The notes below the pieces were generated by a model. It saw nothing but the letters and a program-made list of their open reading frames with translations, did no database searches and was not told the origin of the DNA. The position numbers and the translations under genes are program-made. Positions 23,525-36,037 of a stretch of DNA of 64,000 nt are shown here, one piece after another (position 1 is the first letter of the stretch; each line of letters begins with the position of its first letter). The stretch lies in assembly GCA_018398585.1 (NCBI GenBank), contig JAGTTD010000001.1, positions 27,845,438-27,909,437 of the forward strand, in the 5' to 3' direction. This stretch comes from Simmondsia chinensis. Its lineage: Eukaryota; Streptophyta; Magnoliopsida; Caryophyllales; Simmondsiaceae.

Positions 23525-26500
23525 TTCTCATTTCAGGTGGACGTTTTTTTCCCAAAGTCAAGTGTATGTTTTAATTATGTTATGTTACGTTTTTTGCCCT
23601 AAGTCAAGACTCGCATCTTGTCAGGTGTCTGTTTATTGCCCTAAATTGTGATTGTTGTCTCATTTCAGCTTAAAATCATTATATTATGTTGATTGGGCAC
23701 GTGTTTTGCACCAAATAGCGACTGATCGTCGAGTTGGAAATCAATGTGTTTTGTTGCCCTACATCGTGATTGTTGCCTCATTTCAGCCTAAAATTATAGT
23801 ATTGTGTTGATTGTGTATGTTCTTTGATCTAACTCATGATTTTACTCTAGTGTCAGGTTTAAAATTGCTATATTGTATTTATTGTTGTTTTCTTCCCTAA
23901 ATCTTGATTGATCTCGAATTTCAGCATGAAGTTCATTGTGCATGTTTTTTCTGTAAATCATGACAAGTCTCTCATTTCAGCTTAAAGTCATTGTATTGAG
24001 TTAATTGTGTTTTTTTTTTTTTGCCCTAAATCACTAGTCTCTAATTTCCGGCTTAAAATTACTACATAATTGTGTTAGATTGTTGCCCTAAATTGTGATT
24101 GTTGCCTCATTTCAACTTAAAATCACTGTATTTGAGTGGGTTGTGTACGTGTTTTGGCCTAAATAGTGACTGAATGTCTAGTTGAAAATCACTCTTTTGT
24201 GTTCGTTCCGTACGTTTTGTTTTAGTACATCGTGATTGTTCTCGGATTTGAGTCTATTGTGGTTATTCTGCATGTTTTTTTCCAGCTAAATCACGATTAG
24301 TCTCTAGTGTCAGGCTGAAAATTGCTATAATGAATTTATTGTGTATGTTTTCTTCCCAAAATCGTGATTAGCCTCCAATTTCAGCTTTAAAATTTCAATT
24401 ATGAATTTTTTTTCCCCTTAAATCATGACTAGCCTCAAATGTGAGGTTGAAAATGACTATATTGTCTTCATTATGTATGTTTGTTGCCCAAAACGGTGAC
24501 TAGCCATTAATATTTGGTTTAAAATCACTATATTGCTTATTGTGTTTGTTTGTTGCCCTAAATTTTGATTGTTGTCTCATTTCAACATAAAATTATTGTA
24601 TTGTGTTGATTGTGTATGTTTTCTGCACTTAATTGGGACTGGGCTCTAATTCCAGGATGAAAGTATCTATATTGGGTAGATTATGTATGTTTGTTTCCCT
24701 AAATCATGATATTGCCTTATTTCAGCCTAAATCAGTACAATTGTGTATGTTTTTTCCTCCAAAATTGGGACTGGTCCCTAATGTCGGGTTGAAAATCATA
24801 TATTGTGTTCATTAAAACTTTTTTTTGCTCCTAAATACTGGTTCTGGCCTCATTTCAGCTTTAAATCAATGTATTGTGTTGACTGTGTGTGCTTTTTCCA
24901 AAATTGTGACCAGTCTCCACAAGCAGGTTGAAAATCACTATATTCTGTAGCTTGTGTATGTTTTTTCCCCTAAGGCATGGTTATTGTATGTTTTTTCCCC
25001 TAAGGCATGGTTATTGTCTCATTTCTAGCTAAAATCATTGTATTGTGCTGACTATGTACGTTTTTTCCCCGAAGTCTTGATTGTTGTATCATTTCTGCTT
25101 AAAATCAATATCGCGTGTGTTTTTTATCTTAAGTCGAGACTGGTCTCTAATGTAAGGTTGAAAATCACTAAATTGTGTGGATTGTGCATTTTTTTTTTGC
25201 CTTAAATCATTGTCTGATTTCATTTCAAAGCATTGTATTGTTTGAATGTGTATGTTTTTTTGCCCTAAATCATGACTAGTCTCTAATGTCTGGTTGAAAA
25301 TCACTATATTGGGTTGATTGTTTGCATTTTTTGGCCCAAATCATATTTTTTATCTCATTTCAGCTTAAAATCATTATATTGTGTTGATCGTGTATGGTCA
25401 ACCTTAAATCTTGACTAGTCACTAATGTCAGGTTCATTATCCACTATATTATGTTGGCTGTGTATGTTTGTTGATCAAAATCATTATTGTTGTCTCATTA
25501 CAGCATAAAATCATTGTATTGTAATGATACATGTTTTTTGCTCTAAATCGTAACTTACCTCTAATATCGTATATTGTGCTGATTGTGTGTATTTTTTTCC
25601 CAAATCGTGATTCTTGTCTCATTTCATCTTGAAATTATTGTAGTTGGCTGATTGTGTATGTTTTTTGCCCTGAATCGTGAAGAGCCCCTATTGTCAGGAT
25701 TAAAAATACCCCATTTTGTTGATTGTTGTACGTTTGTTGCCCTAGACTGTGATTGTTGTCTCATTTCACCATACGGTCATAGTGTTGATTGTTTATGTTT
25801 TTTTTCCCCAAAATTGTTACTAGACTCTAATGTCTAATTGAAAATCATTAAATTGTGTTGATTGTGTATGTATTTTGTAGTAAATCGTTCTTAGTTTTTA
25901 TTGTATATGTTTTTTGTCTTGAATCGTGACTAGTATCTAATGTCAGGTTGAAAATCACTAAATTGGTTGTATTAATTGTGTATGTAAATTCAACTAAATT
26001 GCGATTGTTGTCCCATTTCAGTTTAAAATAAATGTATTCGGTTGACTGTGGATTTTTTTGCTCTAAATCATGACTAGTGTCTAATGTCAGGTTTAAAATC
26101 ATTGTATTCTGTTGATTGTGTATGTTTTTTGCCCTAAATCATGAGTAGTGTCTAACATCAGTCTGAAAATCATTATTTTCTGTTTACTGTGTTTGTCTGT
26201 TGCTCTAAATCTTGATTGTTGCATCATTTCAGCTTAAAATAATTGTATTGTTTGATTGTGTATGTTTTTTGCCCAAAATCATGACTAGTCTCTAATGTTT
26301 CGTTGTAAATCACTATACTATGTTGATTGTGTATGTTTATTGCCCTAAATTGAGATTGTTGTCTCATTTCACTTTAAAATTGTTGTATTGTGTGTAAGGT
26401 TTTTTTTTGCTCTAAATCGTGGCTAGTTTCTTATGTCTAGTGGAAAATCACTATATGGTGTTGATTGCATATTTGTTTTTTTTTTTTACAAAATAGTGAT

Positions 26501-28243
26501 TGTTGTCTCATTTCAGCTTAAAATCATTGTATTGTATCGGTTGTGTAATTTTTCCCCCTAAATCGTGACTAGTCTTGGATGTCAGGTTGAAAATCACTAT
26601 ACTATGTTCATTGTGTATGGTTTTTGCCTTAAATCGTGATTGGTCTCTAATTTACACTTGAAAATGTTAGTTGTGTATGTTTTTTTCTCTAAATCACGAC
26701 TAGACTCTAATGTCAGGTTGGAAATCACTATATTATTTTTATTGGGTATGTTTTTTGCCCTAAACCGTGCTTGTTTTCCTATTTCCACTTCAAATCATTG
26801 TATTGAGTCAATTGTGTATGCTTTTTACCCTGAATAGCGACTTATCTCCAATGTCTAGATGAAAATCACTATATTGTGTTGATTGTGTCTGTTTTTCTCC
26901 TCTAAATCGTGATTGTTGCCTCATTTCAGCACAAATCATTGTACTGTGGTGATTGTGTTAGGATTTTTGCCCTTAATCCAGACTATCTCTAATATACGGT
27001 TGAAAATCATTTTATTGTGTTAATTGTGTAAGGTCTTTGCCCAAAAATGTGATTGCTGAATCATTTCTGCTTAAAATCCTTGTATGTTTTTGATTGTGTG
27101 TTTTTTTGCCTTAAGTCGTGTCAAATCTATATCCGGTCGAAACTCACTATATTGTTTTACTGCGCATGTTTGTTGCCCTAAATCGTGGTTGTTGTCTTAT
27201 TTCAGCTTAATATTATTATATTGTGTAGATTGTGTTTGTTTTCTGCTCTAAATATTGACTAGTCACTAATTTCTGGTTTGAAATCACTATACTGTGTTGA
27301 TTGTGTAGGTTTGTTGACCTAAATCGCTACTCTTGTCTCTTTTCATCTTAAAATCATTGTTAATATTGATTATGTATGTTTTCATGACTAGTCTATAATA
27401 TCTTATTGAAAATCCCTATATTGTGTTGATTGTGTATATTGTTTTACCTAAATCAATTACTGTCTCAATTATCTTAAAATCATTGTATTGGTTTGATTGC
27501 GCATGTTTTTTTCCGTGAATTTTGACTAGTCTCTCGTATTTCTGCCTAAAAGTCACTATATTGAGTTGATTGTACGTGTATTTTCCCTAAATCGTGATTG
27601 CTATCTCATTTCAGCGTAAAATCATTATACAGTATTGATTGTGTACGTTTTTCTCCCAAATCGTCGTCTTTAATGTCAGGATGAAAATCACTGTATTGTG
27701 CTAATTGTGCTTGTTTTTTGCCCTAAATCGTCGCCAATCTTTAATGTCAGGATGATAAGCACTGTATTGTGTTGATTGTGTTTGTTTTTTGCTCTAAATC
27801 ATCACCAGTCTTTAATGTCAGGGTGATAAACACTGTATTGCGGTCGTTGTGTATGTTTTTTTCCCTAAATTGTGATTAGTCTCTAATTTCAGCTTGAAAA
27901 TGTTCGCTATGTATTTTTTTTTCTCTATAGAGTGACTAGAGTCTAATGTCAGGTTGAATATCACTATACTGCATTTGTTTTATATGTTTGGTGCCCTAAA
28001 TAGCAATTGCTGTCTCATTTCAGCTTTAAAATCATTGTATAGTGTTTGATTGTGTATGTTGTTGCTGTTGTGTATATTTTTTGATCTGAATTGTGAACAG
28101 TCTCTATTGTCAATTTGAAAATCACTATATCGTGTTTATTGTGTTTGTCTATTGCTCTAAATCATGATTGTTGCCTCATTTCAGCTTAAAATAAATGTAT
28201 TTATTTATTGTGTATTTTTTCCGCCCGGAATCATGACTATATT
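23525..28243 (-). repeat. A/B satellite array, right arm, second segment
   Basis: Continuous reverse-orientation A/B monomers over 4.7 kb, with C-type short monomers at about 23,905, 24,365, 26,633 and 27,865. It includes an exact 30-bp tandem duplication (24,956-24,985 and 24,986-25,015) and a local run of three consecutive A monomers (about 27,662-27,840). No genes are seen. Confidence 0.9.
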
Positions 28244-28406
28244 TAGAGGTGGCCAACGGGCCGGGCCGCGCCGGGACTCGGGCCTTTTTTTTTTATTCAG
28301 CCGAGCCCGGCCCTGGCCCGGGGCCCAACGGCTCTAAAAAGAGTCGTTGGGCTCGTGTACCTTAGGCCGTTCTTTTATTAAAAAAAAAATTATATTTTTT
28401 TTTTCC

Positions 28407-28414
28407 TATAAATA
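28407..28414 (+). promoter_or_regulatory. TATA box of the hAT transposase gene
   Basis: tataaata in an AT-rich stretch, about 270 bp before the transposase ATG at 28,683. It is followed by a CT-rich leader, a common plant promoter layout. Confidence 0.55.
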
Positions 28415-28682
28415 CTTAAACCTTCCCAACTCATTTTCTCACCAATTCTTCAATCCTCTCTTCTCTCTCTATACATTCATCATCTCCCATCTTCTCTAAC
28501 TTTGCCAATTGCAAAAATTGTGCTCTAAAGTTTGAAGTTCGTAAAGTATTTGACTGAAGTTCCAATTTCATTGTTCTCTCGTTTCGGTAATTTTAGTATA
28601 GCAATTTTATTTGATTCGCATTTTTAGTTATTTAATTTGCATTACTACTTACATTTTATAAATACTAATCACTTATACTAAT

Positions 28683-30897
28683 ATGGCACACAACTCTTCA
28701 TCATCCTCTGAAGCCGGTCGTGCTAGTTCTAGCTCTTCTCGGTCACCCAGAATCCCTAAAAGGAGTAGAATTGTCTTACTTAATACTGAAGAACGAGCTT
28801 TTATACAACCAGACCCAACACCCCCATACACTGATGATAGCATAGATTATGACTTTTCACAACAACAAGATTATCATGAGTCAGGTGGTGGTGGGGTTGG
28901 AGACTCACAAACTGATGAGGAACCCACCCCCACCACTGAAGCCTAGCCTGAAACTAGTACCTCTATTAGTAGGCATACAACTAGAGGGGTATGGAAGCAC
29001 TTTACCCTTAACAACTAATAAAGCAACTTGTAAATTATGCGACCCACCTAAGGATTTTAGCCATCAACCTGGTAGTGGGACGGGCACATTAAACAGACAT
29101 ATACTTAGGTGCCACCCCTAGCAATTCCCAGAAAAGAGCCAACAACGTCTAATACAGCAAGTGACCGGTGCACTTGCTAATTTTAGGTTCTCTCAGGAGA
29201 GCAACGGAAAGGGGCTAGCTAAATATATAATTATGAGTGAAAGGCCTTTTAATACCGGCGAAGAACCAAATTTCGTCAACTACCTCCAACGAAATGTGAA
29301 TCCCGCCATTGTGAGGATTCCTCGGAACACCGTAAAGAGGGACGCTTTTACGTTGTACCACGGGATGAAAACTAGGGTCTTCACACATTTCGCGACGAAC
29401 ATGAGCATGTTCTCGTTGACGTCGGATGTATGGACGTCGAAATCCGGCCAACCTTATATGTGCATAACGGCATACTGGACCGATGAATCCTTCATCATGC
29501 AAAAGTGGATAATTCATTTTGGACTTTTAGATTGCCCCCACAATGCTGAGGTAATTACGGGTGTGATTATGTCGGCAGTCCGCGACTGGGGCATAGAGCG
29601 ACGTATCTTCAGTATTACGTTCTACAATGCCGCCAATAACACTGCAGCCGTTACACATTTAATTAGGCAAATGAGACCCATGTCAGGTGGGAAGTGTTTC
29701 CATATTTGTTGCGTTTGTCACATTTTGCATTTAATGGTAACGGATGGTTTAGATCTTATAAAAGTATCCCTTATCACCTTAAGATCGGTAATAATATCTG
29801 TAAAATCATCCAGCACTAGAAAAAGAAAATTTAGAAATTTATGTAGGTTGCATAACATAGAATATAAATAATTCAAATTAGACTCCCAAACTAGGTGGTC
29901 GTCTACGGTAGAAATGTTAGAGCGCCTTCTACCATACAAAGACGTTCTAATGGAATACGCCCAGGAAAATCGTGCAGAATGGAGCGATTATAACCTGGCT
30001 GGTATAAATTGGGAGACAATAGATCAAATTTGTAACTTTTTTAGCATGTTTAAAGAGGCAACAACATTTTTTTCGGGTTGCTACTATCCGACCATGCCTC
30101 AAGCAATATCAAGATTGCTTGATATCGTCAATTGGATGGTGGGTAATGAATCCAACCCCATTTTGTTCGCATCGATTCAGGCAATGAAAGAAAAGTTTGC
30201 CAAATATTATTTTGAACTACCTCTTACATACTGCTTTACAACTATTTTATACCCTCGTTGTAAACGCTCGGTTTTCAACTTGTTTTGCCAACATTTTTTC
30301 ATGTATTTGAATCCCACTCTTAATATCGACACTTTTGTTGCCGATGTCGATAACAACTTGCATAGTTTATTTTCTCAATATTCCCGTCAATTAGCGTCCA
30401 ATAATCCTAGTACTGCTGCAGTAGGATCTTCCACATCTAGTGAAAGTAGTTCACACATGTCATATTCGTGGAAGCTGTTGGAGCAATTTACGCCCACAGC
30501 AGCCCCCATATCATGTGACGAGTTAGATTATTATTTGCGGACACCGATGGTCCATATTTTCGGGCCGCCGGCCAACCCGAATTTTGACCTGTTACAATGG
30601 TGGAGCACAAACCAAACCCAATATCCCGTGCTTTCCACCATGGCACATGATATACTAAGTTGTAAGATGTCTTCAGTAGCATCAGAGTGTGATTTCAGTC
30701 TTAGTGGCAGGTTGCTTGGAATGAAGAGGGCGAAACTATCGCCTTCAAGCTTGGAGATGTCCGTGTGCTTAAAGGATTGACTGCTAGCAGAGGTAAGAGA
30801 ACAACAGAGAATGAAGCTGGATTCATCGAGCGATGAAGAAGACGACCGTACAACCGATACCTCAAATGATGGCCTAGATACCCCCCAAGGAGACTGA
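28683..30897 (+). pseudogene. hAT transposase (BED zinc finger, DDE core, dimerisation domain), broken
   Basis: The enzyme that cuts and pastes the element. Starting at ATG 28,683: a Ser-rich N-terminus; a BED zinc finger (ATCKLCDPP with GTGTLNRHILRCHP, about 29,030-29,118) reached after a TAG at 28,944-28,946 and a frame change near 29,020; and a core with SLTSDVWTSKSGQP (about 29,412-29,455), KWIIHF and HICCVCHILHLMV. The C-terminal hAT dimerisation domain has ELDYYLRTP, WWSTNQTQYPVLSTMAHDIL and SVASECDFS (about 30,520-30,700). Further stops are at 29,119-29,121, 29,869-29,871 (TAA) and 30,778-30,780 (TGA). The natural end is probably TGA 30,895-30,897. The second catalytic position, normally Asp in the TLDNASNN-type motif, is Tyr (ITFYNAANN, near 29,620), so the catalytic site is lost too. 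Confidence 0.9.
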
Positions 30898-31235
30898 TAT
30901 CAACACTTTTGTATGTCAATTATTCACTTTTGTATGTCAAACTTTGTATTTGTACTTATATTTGTTACGTTATTTATGTACCATTATTTTTTTGATAAAA
31001 TATTTACTATTACTTATTGTGTATTTTATTTTATTACATATATTTAATGTATATATTAACATTATTAGTGCTTGAAAAAAAATGTATTTGTATCTCATAT
31101 TATTTATCAATGAATTACAATAATTTTAGTACAAAACGATTTTGTGTTATTAATTTTTTTTTCCTTTAAAAAGCAGGGCCCAAGCCCGGCCCCCCCGTAC
31201 TGTAGCGGGCCCTGGCCGGGCCCGCCCACTGGCCA

Positions 31236-32840
31236 TTGTGTTGATTGTGCAAGTGTTTTCCCCTAAATCATGAATGTTGACTCATTTCAGCTTGAAATCT
31301 TTGCATTGCGTTGATTCTGCAAGTTTTTTATTCCTAAATCATGTCTTGTCTCCAATGTCAGTTTGAATATCACTATATTGTGTTAATTGTGTGCATTTTT
31401 TCCCCCAAAATCGTGATTAGTCTTTAAGTTAATCTTTAAAATTTTCATTGTGTATATTTCTTATCTCTGAATTGTGACTAAAAGTCATTGTATTGTGTTG
31501 ATTGTATATGTTTTTTTCCCTAAACCGAGATTGTTTTCACATTTCAGTTTAAAGACATTATATTGTATTGATGTGTTTGTTTGTTTCCCAATATCGTGAT
31601 TGTTGTCTCATTTCAACAAAAAATCATTATATTGTGATTATTACACCCACAATAGTCCCAGTGCCTCAAGAGCTCCGGCCTAAGCGGGGTCTGCGGTGGA
31701 TGTACGCAGCCTTCCCCTTCAAGGCTAAGGGAGGCTGTTTCCGAGGATCCCCAACCTGAGAAGCTTGTCATCATGGGAGCATGGAAGCATGTAAGCAAGA
31801 GAGCAATGCAGCATAAGGGCAGGACATAGCAAAAAATCATTACATTGTGATTATTGTGTATGTTTTTTGCCCAAATATTTGCCAGTCTATAATATTTGGT
31901 TGAAAATCACTATATTGTGCTGATTGTGTTTGTTTATTTACCGAAATCATGATTGTTATTTCATTTCAGCTTAAATTATTGTATTGTGTTGATTGTGTAT
32001 ATTTTCTGCACTAAATCGTAAGTGGTCTCTAATGTTATTGCATTGATTTTGTTTGTTTGCCTCCCGAAATCTTGAATGTTGGCTCATTTCAGCTTAAAAT
32101 CATCGTATTGTTTAGATCGCGTATGTTTTTTTCTTTTTGCTAAATCGTGACTAGTCTATAGTGTCATGTTTAAAATCTCTATGTTGTATCGATTGTGCTT
32201 TTTTTTTTCCATAAATCGAGACTCGCCTCCAATTTAAGCATGAAAATGTTCATGTGTATGTTTTTTTGATATAAATCATAACTAATCTCTAGTGTCAAGT
32301 TGAAAATCCCTATATTATGTTGATTGTAGGTATTTTTGTTTCCCTTAATCATGATTCTTGGCTCATTTTAGCTTAAAGTCATTGTATATTGTTGATTGTG
32401 TATGTTTCTTGCCCTAAAGTGTGACCAGTCTTCCACTGTCAGGTTGAAAATCCCTATTTTGTATTGATTGTGTTTGTTAGTTGTCCTAAATCGAGATTCT
32501 TTGCCCTAAATCATGACTGGTCTATGATGTTGGGTTGAAAATCTCTATATTGTGTTGATTGTCACCGTTTGTTCCCTGAATTGTAATTGTTGTCTCATTT
32601 CAGCTTAAAATCATTGTATTACGTCAATCATGTATGTTTGTTGCCCCAAATCTTGATTGTTGTCTGATTTCGGCTTCAAATCATTGTATTGTGTTGATTG
32701 TCTATTTGTGTTGATTGTGAATTTTTGTTGCCATAAATCGTGATTGTCGTCTCATTTCAGTTTAAAATCCATGTTCATTGTATATGTTGTTTGCCTCATG
32801 TCGTGAATGGTCTCTAATGTAAGGTTGTAAATCACTATAT
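31236..32840 (-). repeat. A/B satellite array, right arm, third segment
   Basis: Reverse-orientation A/B monomers resume after the hAT element and run to about 32,840, where copia LTR sequence begins abruptly (after atcactatat). C-type monomers lie at about 31,405 and 32,215. The RTE fragment at 31,643-31,829 interrupts it. Confidence 0.88.
31617..31855 (-). mobile_element. Short 3' fragment of the RTE LINE family, minus strand
   Basis: 187 bp (31,643-31,829) flanked by a 26-bp target duplication at 31,617-31,642 and 31,830-31,855 that differs at one base. The body matches the 3' untranslated end of the 56.9-61.2 kb LINE: agtcccagtgcctcaag, gatgtacgcagccttcccc, aggctgtttccgagga. It is 5'-truncated and has no coding sequence. 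Confidence 0.88.
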
Positions 32841-33619
32841 TTGTTACCGAACCCTTTAGGAATAATTCATTTATACTTGAACAAATTCACAGTATAAATT
32901 CCAAATGTCAAACACTTGAAACACTTCAGCCAAAGTTTCCGAATTAATTCAAACACTTGCAAATCAACTAAGGGGACACATATATCTCATAAGTGACTAT
33001 AGATTCCATATTAAATATTTGATCTCTATCACACTTCATGCAGTTATCCAATGCACGTGAGATTTCGGTCAAATATCAAGACCTTACTAACAGTCCATGC
33101 ACAAGTCCAGAATACTTTCGAGATTTAGAGTCGTCATTCAAGCAGTACATCATGAATCACTGACTTCCGATAGTAGTGTAGAAACAAGTAACTCATATGG
33201 TCCAACTCAGTGCATTAATCTTATTGAACACACCGGCATAACACTTTTTAATTGCCATCTACATGACTTTTTAAGTGCCACGTTATAATCTTAGCAGACA
33301 AATAATCCAAACTTATCACTGACTATGAGTTTTTCAAATAACATTCATTCTATTTGCTCCAAGTCTTTCCATGGCTTAATCTGATAAACTACTGATGTTC
33401 AAAAAAAAAAAAAAACTCATAAACTACTTAGAAATAACATGTAAAACATAATATGAGGACTACATCCATCTCATGGATGTTACATAAAAGAAAATCACAT
33501 GCAAGATATATGCTCACTTGCATAAATTTAATGAGGAAACGACTGAAACTTTAATTTTATTGATTAATAAAGTAATATTTATAGGATAAATTTGGATTTT
33601 TAGGACACTATTCCTAACA
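32841..33619 (-). repeat. Partial 3' LTR of copia C1
   Basis: On the minus strand the LTR begins TGTTAGGAATAGTGTCC (complement ending at 33,619), directly after a polypurine tract gtgggagat (complement of atctcccac, 33,620-33,628). The sequence aligns closely with about 52,030-52,772 and more distantly with about 45,590-46,312. A 13-16 base A run lies near 33,400. Confidence 0.85.
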
Positions 33620-33751
33620 ATCTCCCACTTGTCCAAAATCTAGTTTACTGTATAATTTATACCCATCCCATCTAAATTTGAATCAAAGGTCTTCTGAGTC
33701 AAAGTCTTTGTAAAATGATCTACAAGGTTATTGTTCTATAAGATCACTATC

Positions 33752-34260
33752 TCACCCCAAGTTGCTGTAAAAGACTATAAGGGGTCTTAGACTAACTCTA
33801 ACAACCTCAAGATCCATCAGGAACTTTTTGAGCCAACATGCCTTCGTTGCTGCTTTTGAAGTTGCAACATACTTAGCTTCAGCAATATAAGACTGCTTGA
33901 CACTCCTCCAACTGATGGCTCCACCTCCAAGCATAAAGACATATCCGAATGTTGAATACCTGGCATCTCTATCTGACTAAAATTTTGAATCAGTATAGCC
34001 AACTGCAACCAGCTCGTCACTATGAAAGATCAGCACATAATCTCAAGTTCTTCTCAAGTACTTAAGATTATGCTTCACTGCCACCCATTGCATCAGACCC
34101 GAGTTTGACCGATATCTACTCACCATACCAACAGTATAACAGATGTCTGGTCTCGTGCACAACATGGCATACATGAGACCTGCCACAGCAGCATATGGAA
34201 CATTCCTCATCTGCTCTTCCTCTTGAAGTGTCTTAGGACACTGCTATAAAGAAAGAGGGA
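33752..34260 (-). pseudogene. Copia C1 RNase H region
   Basis: Minus-strand blocks MYAMLCTRPDICYTVGMVSR, DELVAVGYTDSKFQSDRD and FMLGGGAISWRSVKQSYIAE, then AKYVATSKAATKACWLKKFL, define the RT-RNase H connection and RNase H. Only scattered stops interrupt it. Confidence 0.85.
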
Positions 34261-34364
34261 CTCCATGCTTGAAAGGTAAAAGCCCTTTCCTAGAGTCATC
34301 CATGCGATAGCTTGACAACATCTTGTCAATATAAGTCACTTGAGAAAGTCCCAACATCCTACTC

Positions 34365-35010
34365 TTACCTCCCAAGAATATAGCTGGCTTCTCCAAGGTC
34401 CTTCATATTGAACTGACCTGACAACCAAATCTTTACAGCTGGTAAGACACCTACATCATTCCTAATGAGTAATATATTGTCAACATACAACACTAAGAAA
34501 GTCACTACTTTCTTTTGATGTCGTTTGTACGTGCATGGTTCATCAATCAATTGCTCAAAACCATAAGACTTAATCGCTTCATTGAATCTAATATTCCATG
34601 AGCCTGATGCTTGCTTCAGTCTATATATGGACTTCTCCAATTTGCATATCATATGTTCTTGATTTTTGCCAATAAAACCGTCTAGTTACACCATATAGAT
34701 GTCTTCTTCATGACGACCATTTAAAAAGATTGTTTTGACATCCATTTGCCAATCTCATAATCATAATGAGCTGCAATGGCTAGGAGTATCCTTATGGACT
34801 TTAGCATGGCTAATAGTGAGAAAGTCTAATCTTAATCGATTCCTTCTTTTTGGGTAAAACCATTAGCAACCAGTCTTGCCTTGAAGGTCTCTACCTTCCC
34901 ATCCACCACTCTTTTCCCCATATAGACTCATTTATATCCAATGGGTTTAATGCCTTTCAGCGCCTCTTCAAGTTCCCAGGCGTGATTAGAATGCATAATC
35001 TATCTCAGAT
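34365..35010 (-). pseudogene. Copia C1 reverse transcriptase
   Basis: The best frame is 34,652-34,365: CKLEKSIYRLKQASGSWNIR, then YGFEQLIDEPCTYKRHQKK and VLYVDNILLIRNDVG. The catalytic YVDD is changed to YVDN, so the second aspartate is lost. The N-terminal half continues to about 35,010 in broken frames (sequence around 34,700-34,800 encodes the MDVKT.FLNG.. region on the minus strand). Confidence 0.85.
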
Positions 35011-35017
35011 TTTATTG

Positions 35018-36037
35018 CTAAGACCCACTGGTCAGTATCCTTGTCTTTAATTGCCTCATTGTAGCCGAGAGGATCATATCATTGTCATGGTCAACTATTA
35101 AGGCTCCTGCCATGAACCTATCAGGTGCCCTGATAATCCTCCCACTACACCTAGTCTCTCGTGTACCTGGAACATCCTCGGCCCTATACGTAGGTGCATC
35201 TAATACATCCACTATGTCCCGAGATACGTCTAGCTGTTCAGAATTAGCATCATTCTCTCTTAATTCCTTGAAAACTACCTTGCTTTTGCTTTTGCTTTTG
35301 CTTTTGTAGTCAACTACAAAATCTTCCTCTAAATATTTCGCATTTGCACTAACAAAAAGCTTTTGTTCAGAAGGATTGCAAAAAAGACCACCCATTTTTT
35401 CTTTGGGTTAACCTTCAAATATACACACCTTTGTCCTTGATTCTAACTTGTCCGTATTCTTTTTCAACACATGTGCTTGGCAACTCTAAATTCGAAGGTA
35501 TCCGAGACTTGTTTTTTGCCCAGTCCATAACTCAATAGGCGTTTTAGGAACTGACTTAGATGGAACTAAGTTAAAGCGACATGCTGCTATTTCCAAGGCA
35601 TAATCGTAAAGGGAGATTGGCAAGGTAGTATGACTTAACATGGACCTTACCATCTCTAACAATTTTCTATTCCTTCTTTCTGCAACACCATTCTGCTGCT
35701 GTATACCCGAAGCAGAAAGTTAATATCTTATCCCATTTGTAGTTAGGAAATCCAGAAATTCACTAGAAAGGTATTCTGCACTCGCTCTGATCGAAGTGAC
35801 TTGACTTGTTTACCTAACTGCTTTTCAACTTCAGTTTTATACTCTTTGAACTTTTCAAAAGTTTCCGACTTATGTCTCACTAGGTAAATATATCCATCTC
35901 TAGAGTAATCATTAGTGATGTGATAAAGTACTCATACCCACCTCTTGCTTGAACGTTCACTAGTCCACATAAATCTATGTGAACCAGCTTGAGCAAGTCG
36001 CCAACCTTGTTGCCTTTATTCTTAAAGACAGACTTGG
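35018..36037 (-). pseudogene. Copia C1 integrase core to RT linker
   Basis: The frame 35,395-35,018 reads MGGLFCNPSEQKLFVSANAK, then EEDFVVDY, a KSKSKSKSK run encoded by a (GCTTTT)n microsatellite at about 35,280-35,307, and RRS-type linker RCSGRIIRAPDRFM. This is the usual stretch between integrase and RT. The catalytic core (35,400-36,037) is in broken frames. The NGVAERRN-type motif is recognisable on the minus strand around 35,665-35,710. Confidence 0.75.

Larger units (their letters stand above)
28244..31235 (+). mobile_element. hAT DNA transposon, nearly complete, inactive
   Basis: About 3.0 kb inserted in the satellite. The left terminus starts TAGAGGTGGCCAACGGGCC at 28,244. The right terminus, read inversely, is tggccagtgggcgggcccgg, so it matches from the sixth or seventh base inward and lacks the outer cctcta. 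GC-rich subterminal DNA lies at both ends, with a hairpin at 28,324-28,351 (cccaacggctct against agagtcgttggg). One transposase gene lies between the ends. An 8-bp target duplication is not evident, consistent with loss of the right tip. Confidence 0.9.

Noticed and set aside
28849..29121. A separate small gene encoding a zinc-finger peptide
   Set aside because: It is the BED finger of the hAT transposase, shifted out of frame from the N-terminal part by a lesion near 29,020.
1640..32840. CRISPR-like array of short repeats
   Set aside because: The repeats are contiguous diverged monomers of about 70 bp without unique spacers, in a plant context with retrotransposons. It is satellite DNA.
35280..35307. 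KSKSKSKSK as a nuclear localisation signal of a host protein
   Set aside because: It is encoded by a short hexamer microsatellite inside the copia C1 integrase-RT linker.
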